From Kitasatospora sp. GAS204B (lineage in GTDB: Bacteria; Actinomycetota; Actinomycetes; Streptomycetales; Streptomycetaceae): a stretch of DNA of 64,000 nt. The notes beneath the pieces were generated by a model. It was not told where the DNA came from and searched no databases. It saw nothing but the letters and a program-made list of their open reading frames with translations. The stretch is from assembly GCF_029892155.1 (NCBI RefSeq), contig NZ_JARZAG010000006.1, positions 266,429 to 330,428 on the forward strand, read 5' to 3'. Shown in pieces: positions 35,136 to 42,827 of this stretch. Position numbers and translations under genes: made by a program. Positions within the stretch are counted from its first letter, which is position 1, and each line of letters starts with the position of its first letter.

Positions 35136-36025
35136 GAGGCGTCCCGTCCCGGGCTCGCGCCGGCGGGGACCGGCACGGCGAGGCTGCGGAGATGACCCGC
35201 CAGGCAGGCGAGCTGACGGCCGGTCGTGTCGTCGAACGGCAGGTGGAACACCACCCGGTCGAGCCCGGCGGTGGCGTACCGCTCGAGCAGCGGTCCCACC
35301 AGGAGCGCGCCGACCTCGACGACCGAGATCCGGCCGAGGTCGCGCACCCCGAGCGGCCTGCTCCGGTCAGCGGTGTCGATCGCCACGCTGAGCTGCATCG
35401 TCCTCGGCAGTTCGGGTGCGCCGGGCCGGCCGGCCGGGACGACCCCGGTCAACCGGTCCGGTTCGACGCCGCCCACCATCAGGCCGTCCAGCAGCGGCCC
35501 CAGGGCGGAAAGGACGCGCTGGTCCCCGCTCGCCAGCAGGATCGGCGGGGCCTGGAAGGTGGGCGGTGTCTCGAACCGGACGGTGTCCGGCAGGAGCCGG
35601 CCGCCACGGCGCAGCACATCGTCCAGGGTTCGCACGGTCTCCAGGAGGTTCTCCCGGCGGGTGTCGGGGTCCAGGCCGTACAGGGCGTTGACGTTGGTCC
35701 TGGATCCCGCGCCGATGCCGAGCACCAGCCGATTGCCCGACAGTTGCTGCAGCATGACGACGGATCGGGCCATGCTCAGCGGGTGCCGGTACCCGGTGCA
35801 CAGGATGGCCGTGCCGAACTCCTCGAACGGCAGGCCCGTGCCCATGGCGTGGGCGAGGTCCGCCACCGGGTCGCCGGCGACGGCGCGGTCGACACCGTCG
35901 TTCTCGGTCAGCGTCACGTCCCTGGTCCACACGCCGGTGAAGCCGAGCCGCGCGATCTCGTGCAACCGGCCGAGGTCGTGCTGCCACGGCGCGTCGTAGA
36001 GCGGCAGCAGGATGCCCGTCCTCAC
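35132..36025 (-). CDS. luciferase-like (LLM class) oxidoreductase
   Basis: 297-residue TIM-barrel flavin or F420-dependent oxidoreductase: RTGILLPLYDAP start, GIGAGSRTNVNALYG and the LLASGDQRVLSALGPLLDG segment. The GTG at 36025 overlaps the ribD-like stop by GTGA (36022-36025); in-frame codons further upstream lie inside that gene. An FMN reductase is encoded two genes upstream, giving a probable two-component oxygenase. It may oxidise the pyrimidine made by the neighbouring enzymes (inference). Confidence 0.88.
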   Translation of the reverse strand: MRTGILLPLYDAPWQHDLGRLHEIARLGFTGVWTRDVTLTENDGVDRAVAGDPVADLAHAMGTGLPFEEFGTAILCTGYRHPLSMARSVVMLQQLSGNRLVLGIGAGSRTNVNALYGLDPDTRRENLLETVRTLDDVLRRGGRLLPDTVRFETPPTFQAPPILLASGDQRVLSALGPLLDGLMVGGVEPDRLTGVVPAGRPGAPELPRTMQLSVAIDTADRSRPLGVRDLGRISVVEVGALLVGPLLERYATAGLDRVVFHLPFDDTTGRQLACLAGHLRSLAVPVPAGASPGRDAS

Positions 36026-37179
36026 GGCAACCACCGCCCTCGGTCCGCGGCCGGGCCACGGTCGGCGCCCGCAAAGGCCGCCCCGCCCGCCCCGCCCGCC
36101 CCAGCCGGTGCGGCCGAGATCCGCAGGTCCGGGCCGACCCGGACGCAGTCCCGGAACTCCCAGCGGAGCGCCTCGGAGATGGTGGTGACGCCGACGTCCG
36201 CCACGGCGCCGGGGCCCGCACCCAGCAGGGCGGGCGCGATGTATCCGACGATCTCGTCCACGCACCCGGCGGTCAGGAACCCCGATGCCGCCACCGGTCC
36301 GCCTTCGAGCAGGACCGAGCGGATCCCGAGGTCGAGGAGGCCGGCGAGCAGCGCGTCCGGAGCCAGGCGACCGTCGGACGCTTTGACGGCCAGCAGCTCG
36401 ACGTTCGGCGGGGCCTCGATGTCCGGGTACGTGTCGGGAACGGCGAGCACGGTGCGCGCGGTTCCGTCGAAGACCCGGGCCGCGAACGGGAGGCCGGCCG
36501 ACCCGGACGCCATGACGACCCTGATCGGTGGCCGTCCGCCGATGCCGTGCCGCACGCCGAGGTGCGGGTCGTCGGCGCGGACGGTGCCGGCACCGACCAG
36601 GACCGCGTCATGCGTCGACCGCAGCCGGTGCGCGTCGGCTCGGGCCTGCGCGGAGGTGATCCAGCGCGAGGTGCCGTCGGGCGCCGCGATCCGGCCGTCC
36701 AGCGTGGCGCCGAACTTCCAGGTGACCCACGGCCGCGCCCGGGTGACGTTCTTGAGCCAGAACCGGTTGGCCCACCCCGCCTCGCTCGCCAGCACCCCGC
36801 CGACGACCTCGATCCCCGCCGCGGCCAGAGCGGCCGCCCCGCCGGCAGCCGGCAGCCAGGGGTCGGCGACGGCGTAGACCACGCGGGCGATGCCCGCCGC
36901 GCGCAGCGCTTCGGTGCACGGACCGGTCCGGCCGGTGTGGTTGCACGGCTCCAGCGTGACCACGGCGGTGCCGCCCGCGGCGCGCCCGCCGGCCGCGGCC
37001 AGGGCCACGATCTCGGCGTGCGGTTCGCCGGCCCGCTGGTGACACCCCTCGCCCACGACCCGCTGAGCGCGGTCGAGCAGAACGCAGCCGACGGTGGGAT
37101 TGGCGCCGGTGCGTCCCAAGCGGCTCGTGGCCAGCTCGACCGCGCGCAGCATGGCGTCGTTCTCGGCCTGTGTGTGCAT
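36022..37179 (-). CDS. RibD-type pyrimidine deaminase/reductase
   Basis: 385-residue bifunctional protein. The N-terminal deaminase has zinc ligands HAE (54-56) and PCNHTGRTGPC (Cys79, Cys88). The C-terminal reductase starts near residue 150 (RPWVTWKFGATLDGRIA) and contains SRWITSAQARADAHRLRS and VLLEGGPVAASGFL. It normally converts 2,5-diamino-6-ribosylamino-pyrimidinone phosphate to the 5-amino-6-ribitylamino-uracil phosphate of riboflavin synthesis. Here it has a GTP cyclohydrolase II but no riboflavin synthase or lumazine synthase nearby, so it probably feeds a specialised pathway. The Gly/Ala-rich tail is longer than usual. A paralogue in a primary rib operon should exist elsewhere. Confidence 0.9.
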   Translation of the reverse strand: MHTQAENDAMLRAVELATSRLGRTGANPTVGCVLLDRAQRVVGEGCHQRAGEPHAEIVALAAAGGRAAGGTAVVTLEPCNHTGRTGPCTEALRAAGIARVVYAVADPWLPAAGGAAALAAAGIEVVGGVLASEAGWANRFWLKNVTRARPWVTWKFGATLDGRIAAPDGTSRWITSAQARADAHRLRSTHDAVLVGAGTVRADDPHLGVRHGIGGRPPIRVVMASGSAGLPFAARVFDGTARTVLAVPDTYPDIEAPPNVELLAVKASDGRLAPDALLAGLLDLGIRSVLLEGGPVAASGFLTAGCVDEIVGYIAPALLGAGPGAVADVGVTTISEALRWEFRDCVRVGPDLRISAAPAGAGGAGGAAFAGADRGPAADRGRWLP

Positions 37180-37182
37180 CGG

Positions 37183-37734
37183 CTACACCCCCGCCGGAGC
37201 GCGGAACAGTGCCGCGAGCCGGTGCAGTTCGGCGGCCATCGCCTGGCAGCGGTCCTGCAGCTCCGCCGATCCCTGGGTCGGCAGGCCGTCGCCCGACAGG
37301 AAGTCGTCCGGGCAACTGGCCGCCTGGGTCGGCACCAGCCAGGCGCCCATCGCCTTGGCGACCGTCCGCAGCTGCTCGCACACGACGTTGCCGGTGCGCG
37401 GACCGCTCCCGTTGGCCGCGACCGCGACGGGCTTGTCGGCGAACGCGTCGCCCGAGAGTTCGTCCAACACGGCCTTCAGCAGCGCCGAATAGCCGCCGTG
37501 GTAGACGGGCGAGACGAGGACGACGGCCTGCGCCGCCGCGACCCGCTCCCGCAACTCCCTTAGCTCCCGCGCGACCTGCGTGGCGGTGCGCCCGAACGGC
37601 AGGGCACCCAGCTGCCCGGTGTTGACGATCTCGGGCTCGACGCCGGCCGACTCGAGCGCGTCCGCGATCGCCCGTGCGAGCGCTGCCGTATGGGAGTGCT
37701 CACGCGAACTGCCCATGAATACCAGGGCCTTCAT
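37183..37734 (-). CDS. NAD(P)H-dependent FMN reductase
   Basis: 183-residue flavodoxin-fold reductase: MGSSREHSHTAALARAI phosphate loop and LVSPVYHGGYSALLKAVLD. The ATG at 37734 has GGGGAG 7 bases upstream; an in-frame ATG at 37749 is less well placed. Four bases separate it from the ribD-like gene. Presumed to supply reduced flavin to the luciferase-like enzyme of the operon. Confidence 0.9.
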   Translation of the reverse strand: MKALVFMGSSREHSHTAALARAIADALESAGVEPEIVNTGQLGALPFGRTATQVARELRELRERVAAAQAVVLVSPVYHGGYSALLKAVLDELSGDAFADKPVAVAANGSGPRTGNVVCEQLRTVAKAMGAWLVPTQAASCPDDFLSGDGLPTQGSAELQDRCQAMAAELHRLAALFRAPAGV

Positions 37735-37776
37735 ACCATTACTCCCCACAATGGCGTCGACATGACGGTTCTCGAT

Positions 37777-38418
37777 TCAGGACGGGCGTCCGCTGAGGGC
37801 CAGCGTGTGCCTGGTCACGCGCGCCTTGGTCTCGAGGTAGTAGCGGTTGTCCTCGGTCATGAAGACCCCGGTCGGCACGACGCTGACCACCTCGATCCCG
37901 TACTCGGCCAGCTGGGCGGCCTTCTGCGGGTTGTTGGTCAGCAGGCGGATCGCCGAGATGCCCAGCAGCGCGAGCATTTCGGCGGCGACGCGGTAGTCCC
38001 GCGAATCCGGCTCCAGGTTGAGCTCCTGGTTCGCGGCGTAGGTGTCGAAGCCACGGTCCTGCAGCACATAGGCGTCGACCTTGTTGTAGAGCCCGATTCC
38101 CCGCCCTTCCTGGCGCAGGTAGAGCAGGCAGCCGCCCTCGTCGGAGATCCGTCGCACGGCCTCCTGCAACTGCGGGCCGCAGTCGCACCGGGCGGACCCC
38201 AGCACGTCGCCGGTGAGGCACTCGGAGTGGATGCGCACCAGCGGGACGTGCTCCGGTGCGGCGTCGTGGTCGCCGAGGCTGAGGGCGATGTGCTCGTGCT
38301 GATCGCTGAGTCCGCGGAAGGTGTGGAGCTTGGCCTCCACGCTGGCACCGGAGTTGAGGTGCATCGGAACGCGGACGGTCGCGCGGATCCGCGCGGACGC
38401 GGTCTCGGTGTCGTGCAT
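37777..38418 (-). CDS. GTP cyclohydrolase II (specialised copy)
   Basis: 213-residue RibA-type enzyme that opens GTP to 2,5-diamino-6-ribosylamino-4-pyrimidinone phosphate, formate and pyrophosphate. Zinc cysteines 67, 78 and 80 are in RIHSECLTGDVLGSARCDCG, and the catalytic loop YLRQEGRGIGLYNK (100-113) is intact. It is stand-alone, without the DHBP synthase domain often fused in primary riboflavin synthesis, which supports a non-riboflavin role. The ATG has only a modest upstream purine stretch. It lies 40 bp downstream of the small exported peptide gene and starts the enzyme part of the operon. Confidence 0.92.
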   Translation of the reverse strand: MHDTETASARIRATVRVPMHLNSGASVEAKLHTFRGLSDQHEHIALSLGDHDAAPEHVPLVRIHSECLTGDVLGSARCDCGPQLQEAVRRISDEGGCLLYLRQEGRGIGLYNKVDAYVLQDRGFDTYAANQELNLEPDSRDYRVAAEMLALLGISAIRLLTNNPQKAAQLAEYGIEVVSVVPTGVFMTEDNRYYLETKARVTRHTLALSGRPS

Positions 38419-38458
38419 CGGTTCTCGTCCTTTCTCTTCCGGTCTCTTCCGGTGTCGA

Positions 38459-38635
38459 CTAGTTGCAGGTGGCGGTGGCGGCGTCCCACATCAGGCTTGC
38501 CGGGCAGGCCGCCGCCGGCTCGGCAGCGGCGGCCACCGCGTGGTACCCGCTGACCGGACCGACCGCGAACAGGGCTGCGGCCAACGCGAGCGCGGCAAGG
38601 CTGACGATCCGGGTGAAGCGAATAGGCGTGCTCAT
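38459..38635 (-). CDS. 58-aa exported Cys-containing peptide at the head of the operon
   Basis: Small gene not matching any family I know. Residues 1-28 form a Sec-type signal (IRFTRIVSLAALALAAALFAV), and cleavage could fall in the Ala-rich VAAAAEPAAA stretch. The remaining tail is CPASLMWDAATATCN, with Cys at its first and second-last positions, which could form a disulfide ring. AGGGGGA lies 4 bases before the ATG, one of the best ribosome sites in the window. It is 40 bp upstream of the GTP cyclohydrolase II gene on the same strand. It might be a modified exported peptide or an unrelated secreted factor. Confidence 0.65.
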   Translation of the reverse strand: MSTPIRFTRIVSLAALALAAALFAVGPVSGYHAVAAAAEPAAACPASLMWDAATATCN

Positions 38636-38702
38636 GACATCCCCCTGGATTGACGGGCTGTGGGCGAACAGCAGGGATTGAACTCGGAGCCCCGTGCGTG
38701 AC

Positions 38703-38721
38703 TCAGCGATCGATTCGCTGA
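38703..38721. promoter_or_regulatory. inverted repeat TCAGCGA/TCGCTGA upstream of the operon
   Basis: Perfect 7-bp arms (38703-38709 and 38715-38721) with a 5-base TCGAT centre, about 70 bp before the exported-peptide ATG, where an operator for the minus-strand operon would be expected. Confidence 0.4.
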
Positions 38722-38824
38722 CAACCCAACTGTCGCTCGAGTGCGCACGCGGCTGCCACCGGCAGAACTGGCCGAACCCGGCAGTGCCTGATCCGGCCAG
38801 CCCGGCCGCAGAAGGACGCCGCGG

Positions 38825-38867
38825 TTGGTGTCAGGAGCTGACACCAAGCGCCCCCACTCGCTACAGT
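38825..38867 (+). promoter_or_regulatory. 23-bp palindrome overlapping a promoter
   Basis: TTGGTGTCAG-GAG-CTGACACCAA at 38825-38847 has perfect 10-bp arms, the symmetry of a TetR- or GntR-type operator. Its right arm contains CTGACA (38838-38843), a good -35, 18 bp from TACAGT (38862-38867), a good -10. The predicted transcript would start only a few bases before the leader peptide ATG at 38875. A repressor bound here would block the promoter. Confidence 0.6.
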
Positions 38868-38874
38868 GGCCCGT

Positions 38875-38949
38875 ATGACCCCGCTCGTGAGCCGCCGCCA
38901 TGTCGATCACGGGCGTGCCACCACGACCGGCTGTCGCCGCGTCAGCTGA
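38875..38949 (+). CDS. 24-aa Cys-containing leader peptide (actinobacterial LVSRRHVD family)
   Basis: The ORF encodes MTPLVSRRHVDHGRA followed by TTTGCRRVS. The LV-S-RRHVD core and a late Cys-Arg-Arg match the conserved putative leader peptides that precede sulfur-metabolism and related genes in actinobacteria, where the Cys codon is thought to act in attenuation. It is essentially leaderless, just after the promoter at 38838-38867. A GGCTCC/GGAGCC hairpin lies downstream at about 38974-38991. The next gene is the secreted protein at 39077. Confidence 0.75.
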   Translation: MTPLVSRRHVDHGRATTTGCRRVS

Positions 38950-39076
38950 CGCGGCCGCTCTGTTTCACCATCTTCGGCTCCGGTTCAGGAGCCTTGAGCG
39001 CCGCCCTCGTTCTTCTCCCCGGGCGGCCCGTGCGCCCGGCCGCCGTCCTTCACCGACCCTGGAACAGGACCCCGCC

Positions 39077-40507
39077 ATGCGTCTGCGCGCCCCGCGCATC
39101 GCCGCCGCGCTCACCCTCGCCACCGTGCTGTGGACCACGGCCGCCACCGCCTTCGCCGCAACCCCGGCGTTCGGGCCCCTGCCGCCGCAGAACCCGGCCG
39201 CCGCGCCCAACGGCACCGCGACCATGCACGGTGACAGCGCCTCCAGCGACACCACGCCCTACCCGGGCCCGGGCACCGGTCCGGTGCGGTGGAGCCGGAC
39301 GGCGCTCGCTTCCGCCTGCCCGACGGTGGTGATCGGTGGCGACGGCCTGCCCGTCGCGCTCTGCACCACGATCTTCGGCCAGACCCCGACGGTGCACCTG
39401 CTGGACCCGCATACCGGCGCCGACCTGGCCTCGCTCGCGCTGCCCAAAGGCAGCCTCTTCGGCGGCGTCTACGCCTACCTCGACAGCGCCAACTCCCTGG
39501 TGGTGGTGGACGGCAACGACAACCTGCTGCGGATCGGCCACCATCAGGGAGCTGGTGGTTGGTCTCTGACGGTTGATCAGTCGACGCCGTTGGCCGGTGC
39601 GATCCCGGCCGGTGACAACGTGGCTGGGCTCAGCCCGGGTTGGGGCGGCCGGGTGTGGTTCGCCACCTCGGGCGGCGTGATCGGCACCGCCGACACCGGC
39701 ACCGGTGTGGTGCGCAGCATCAGCACCGGCGAGGGCGTCGGCAACAGCATCTCCACCGTGCCCGGGCACACCGCCGTCGCCACCGACCACGCGCTCTACC
39801 TGCTCTCCGAGGCCCCGGACGGCACCCCGGTGATCGACTGGCGCGCGCCCTACGACCGCGGCCCGGGCCGCAAGCCCGGCCAGCTCAGCTGGGGCACCGG
39901 TGCGACCCCGAGCTTCTTCGGACCCGGTGACGGCACCGAGTACGTGACCATCACCGACAACGCGGCCCCGCACGAGCACCTGCTGGTCTACCGGGTCGCG
40001 GGCGGTCCGGCACCGGTCTGCACCACGCCGGTGCTGACCTCCACCTCGGCCAGCGGGACCGAGGACGCGGTGATCGCCTCCGGCCGCAGCGTCTTCGTCA
40101 CCAACACCTACGGCTACCCGTACCCCGCGCTCCCGGCCGGCGCACCGGCCAGCGTGCCCGCCTCGGCGAACTTCGACGGCGGGCTGAGCCGGGTGGACCT
40201 GGACGCCGACGGGTGCCACGTGGTGTGGAACAGCGGCGTCAAGTCCGCTGCCCTGCCGCGCCTTTCGCTCGCCGACGGGAAGATCTACACGGTGACCGTC
40301 AGCGGACCGACCGGCCTGCTCGGCAGCGACACCTTCGCGAGCTACGCGTACGCCGTGCTCGACCCCGCCACCGGGGCGCAGCTCAGCTCCGTCCCGATCG
40401 GGATCGGCCTGCTCTACAACCCGCTGCAGATGACCGGCACCACCGCACCGGACGGCACTCTCTACCAGGGCACCGAGACCGGGGTGCTGCGCTTCACCCG
40501 CGGCTGA
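39077..40507 (+). CDS. secreted beta-propeller-like protein
   Basis: 476 residues with a clear signal peptide (AALTLATVLWTTAATAFAA). The mature protein has repeated segments of the PQQ/WD-like propeller type, such as TPTVHLLDPHTGADLASL, ISTGEGVGNSISTVP and APDGTLYQGTETGVLRF, but no PQQ-ligand or catalytic motif that I can name. Four Cys are present. The ATG at 39077 has AGGAC 6 bases upstream. It is downstream of a Cys leader peptide, so expression may respond to cysteine or sulfur supply (inference). A strong hairpin follows the gene. Confidence 0.85.
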   Translation: MRLRAPRIAAALTLATVLWTTAATAFAATPAFGPLPPQNPAAAPNGTATMHGDSASSDTTPYPGPGTGPVRWSRTALASACPTVVIGGDGLPVALCTTIFGQTPTVHLLDPHTGADLASLALPKGSLFGGVYAYLDSANSLVVVDGNDNLLRIGHHQGAGGWSLTVDQSTPLAGAIPAGDNVAGLSPGWGGRVWFATSGGVIGTADTGTGVVRSISTGEGVGNSISTVPGHTAVATDHALYLLSEAPDGTPVIDWRAPYDRGPGRKPGQLSWGTGATPSFFGPGDGTEYVTITDNAAPHEHLLVYRVAGGPAPVCTTPVLTSTSASGTEDAVIASGRSVFVTNTYGYPYPALPAGAPASVPASANFDGGLSRVDLDADGCHVVWNSGVKSAALPRLSLADGKIYTVTVSGPTGLLGSDTFASYAYAVLDPATGAQLSSVPIGIGLLYNPLQMTGTTAPDGTLYQGTETGVLRFTRG

Positions 40508-40581
40508 GCCGCTTGGTGGTGGGGAGCTCGCGGCGTTCTCGGCCGGCGTCCAGCGGCAGTACTCCGGTGAGCACGGCCGGT

Positions 40582-40613
40582 GGTGTGCGGGCCCAACGGT
40601 GGGCCCGCACACC
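40582..40613. terminator. bidirectional stem-loop terminator
   Basis: Perfect 14-bp stem, GGTGTGCGGGCCCA (40582-40595) pairing with 40600-40613, loop ACGG. It lies between the stops of the secreted protein (plus) and the SDR remnant (minus). No long T run, as is common in streptomycetes. Confidence 0.8.
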
Positions 40614-40617
40614 GATT

Positions 40618-40983
40618 TCAGCGGGTCTGGTCGGTCGGTCGGATCAGGATCTCGTTGACGGCGACGTGTTCCGGCTGGGTGAGCGCGTACAGGACGGTGC
40701 CGGCGATGTCCTGGGGCTGAAGGGTTCGCATGGAGTCGGCGTAGTTCCTGGCGAGGGCCTGCATGGCGGGGTCGGTGATGTGGGTGGCCAGCTCGGTTGC
40801 GACCATTCCGGGTTCGATGACGATGACGCGTACGCCCTGCGCGGTGACTTCCTGCCGCAGGGCTTCCGAGAAGGCGGTGATGCCGAACTTGGTTGCGGCG
40901 TAGACACCGCCGCCGGCAGATGCGGTGCGCCCTGATGTCGAGGAGACCTGCACCACGGCGCCCTTGCTGTCCAGCAGGGAACC
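40618..40983 (-). pseudogene. C-terminal half of a short-chain dehydrogenase (SDR)
   Basis: About 120 codons remain, from SLLDSKGAVVQVSSTSG through the catalytic YAATK motif to the C-terminus IRPTDQTR. The N-terminal Rossmann half with the glycine-rich NAD(P) motif (about 130 residues) is missing, and there is no plausible start. The break abuts the break of a TetR gene running the other way, so one deletion removed both 5' ends and the shared promoter. Confidence 0.8.
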
Positions 40984-41187
40984 GTCCGCAGTGACGTCAC
41001 GGGCACGGACATCGTGCTGCTACACGCGGGCATCCATCAAACGGCGGCGCCCTTGCTGGCCGCACAGCCGCAGGCATGGCGCCGCTACCTCGAACTGGCC
41101 CTGGACGGGCTCCGCGCCACCGGAACCCGCAAACTGCCGTATCCGCCGGGCGACCTGCACCTCGGTGAGCATTCTGGGAAGAGCTGA
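40984..41187 (+). pseudogene. C-terminal fragment of a TetR-family regulator
   Basis: 67 codons matching the ligand-domain end of TetR proteins: GTDIVLLHAGIHQTAAPLL, then WRRYLELALDGLRATG and a LPYPPGD tail. The DNA-binding N-terminus is absent. SDR genes often sit divergent from the TetR gene that controls them; here the two stumps meet at a GTGACGTCAC palindrome (40991-41000). Confidence 0.75.
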
Positions 41188-41278
41188 CCTGCGGACGCCG
41201 CCATCTCCCTTCGCCGCGCAGCCGTGCAGCGCGTGGAGTCGATGCTGACAAGCGACAGATCCATCTCGCCCCGACTGG

Positions 41279-42001
41279 TCAGCGCAGATGTGACACGTCG
41301 TTGTACAGGCGCATGGACGAGGTCGTGCCGGTGTACGGCACGCTGGAGAAGGAGGCCGGGGAGAGTTCCATCGCGTGCACCGCCTCCGCCGGAGCGTTGA
41401 GCGCCAGCTGGATCAGTGCCTTGATCGGCGTGACATGGGTGACGGCGAGGACCAACTTCCCCTGGTACCGGGACAGTAGCTCGTCCCTGGTTCGCGCGAT
41501 GCGTTCGGCCACCTCGGCGAAGCTCTCCGCGCTGCCGGTGGGGGCCACGTCCGCCGAGCCGTGCCAGGCCTGAAGGTCCTCGGGGAACCGGGAGCGTACT
41601 TCCTCGTAGGTCAGTCCCTCCCACTGCCCGAAATCGGCCTCCCGCAGCCCGTCGTCGATCACGAGCTCCAGGCCGAGCCCCCGGGCCACGACCGCCGCCG
41701 TCTGCCGGCAGCGCCGCAGCGGGGAGCAGACGACGACGTCGACCCCCGCCGTGGCCAGGAGCGTGGATTCGGCCGCGCGTGCCGCCTGCCGGCGCCCCAC
41801 CTCGGAGAGTTCGGGATCGGTGCCGCCGCTTCCGGAGAACCGCTTCTGTGGAGTCAGTGTGGTCTCCCCGTGCCGTAGCAGCAGCAGCGTCGTGGGGGCG
41901 GCCGAGCCTTCGGCCGCCGGTGACCAGCCGCCGCGTGCCGACAGAGCGGTTGCGGAGCTGATGGACCCGGTGCGCGGGTCTGGTTCTCGTTCCGAGATCA
42001 T
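41279..42001 (-). CDS. histidine phosphatase (phosphatase half of an RNase H/acid phosphatase)
   Basis: 240 residues. The catalytic LLLRHGETTLTPQKRFSGSGG and the second His motif AVTHVTPIKALIQLAL are intact. The sequence, including RFSGSGGTDPELS and the C-terminal RLYNDVSHLR, closely matches the phosphatase half of the actinobacterial bifunctional RNase H/acid phosphatase (Rv2228c type). The N-terminal RNase H domain is absent: an in-frame stop lies three codons before the ATG, and only a linker-like stretch with ALSARGGWSPA remains. It is either a domain-loss copy or a functional stand-alone phosphatase. No strong ribosome site. Confidence 0.8.
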   Translation of the reverse strand: MISEREPDPRTGSISSATALSARGGWSPAAEGSAAPTTLLLLRHGETTLTPQKRFSGSGGTDPELSEVGRRQAARAAESTLLATAGVDVVVCSPLRRCRQTAAVVARGLGLELVIDDGLREADFGQWEGLTYEEVRSRFPEDLQAWHGSADVAPTGSAESFAEVAERIARTRDELLSRYQGKLVLAVTHVTPIKALIQLALNAPAEAVHAMELSPASFSSVPYTGTTSSMRLYNDVSHLR

Positions 42002-42145
42002 CTGCCCAGACTAGCTTCGAGGCTTCGAGGCGCTTTGACCGTCCGTCACCAGAGGCTCGTCCGGACGTCATTGACATCCAGCGCAACTGGGCCGGCTGAC
42101 GTGCGTCCCGCCCTGCTGAGTTGACGTCAACCGGTGCGTCCGAGC

Positions 42146-42610
42146 TCAGTACTCGCCCTTGATCACGAAGTAGGAGCCGCGGATCACCCCGGCCAGCTTT
42201 GACTTCTGACGCGCGAACTTGAAACGCGAAGCCAGCTCCTCGGGAACGTCCATGCCCTCCGAGAGCTTGAACCCGACTGCGCGCTTCGCGCCTTCTTCGA
42301 TGCCGTACATCACGTTGACCGACAGCCCGGACTCGTAGAACACGTAGGCCATCCGGAGCCCGTCCACCTCGAAGGACGTCACCTCGAGCGGGCGGGCGGA
42401 GACGACGATCTCGCGCTCGTGGGCGAGGATGCGGGTCACCCAGTCGAGCGTCTCGGGTGCCTCGCTCGCCGGGCTGACGGTGAAGACGTGGTCGTACTTG
42501 TTCTTGTAGTAGCGCGCCTCGTTGGCGCGAAGTCCAGCGAGAGCGTCCGCGACCGGGGACGATTCCAAGCCGACGGTGGACACGGTCACGAAGTCGACGA
42601 CGTACGGCAT
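42146..42610 (-). CDS. hypothetical protein, 154 aa
   Basis: Unrecognised, soluble, well-formed protein starting MPYVVDFVTVSTVGLESS and ending RGSYFVIKGEY. The ATG has AGGAGG 4 bases upstream, so it is very likely expressed. No signal, membrane helix or cofactor motif. Isolated between the phosphatase gene and the divergent ABC exporter. Confidence 0.8.
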   Translation of the reverse strand: MPYVVDFVTVSTVGLESSPVADALAGLRANEARYYKNKYDHVFTVSPASEAPETLDWVTRILAHEREIVVSARPLEVTSFEVDGLRMAYVFYESGLSVNVMYGIEEGAKRAVGFKLSEGMDVPEELASRFKFARQKSKLAGVIRGSYFVIKGEY

Positions 42611-42736
42611 GGACCCTCCTGGTGACGATCTGTCAGGGCGACTGTAGAGCCGCTCTCGTCGGGCGCACCTCGGGGACACACCGTGCTGGGCCGCGCTTGC
42701 GGATCCGCCGAGTCGGCCACAAGGTGCCCTCGGGTG

Positions 42737-42766
42737 TCGACACAGACAAAGTGATATCACTATGAT
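42737..42766 (+). promoter_or_regulatory. promoter with GTGATATCAC operator for the ABC exporter
   Basis: TCGACA (-35, 42737-42742), 18-bp spacer, TATGAT (-10, 42761-42766). The perfect palindrome GTGATATCAC (42751-42760) fills the spacer up to the -10, an ideal repressor site. The exporter start is 62 bp downstream. No regulator gene is adjacent. Confidence 0.65.
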
Positions 42767-42827
42767 AGACACCGGCGGCCGGCCCAGGACGACCAGCCGC
42801 CCGTAGCCGACACGAGGGACCGGTCAG

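Noticed and set aside
36022..38418. Primary riboflavin biosynthesis operon
   Set aside because: No riboflavin synthase, lumazine synthase or FMN riboswitch nearby; glycosyltransferase, oxygenase and MFS genes are coupled instead.
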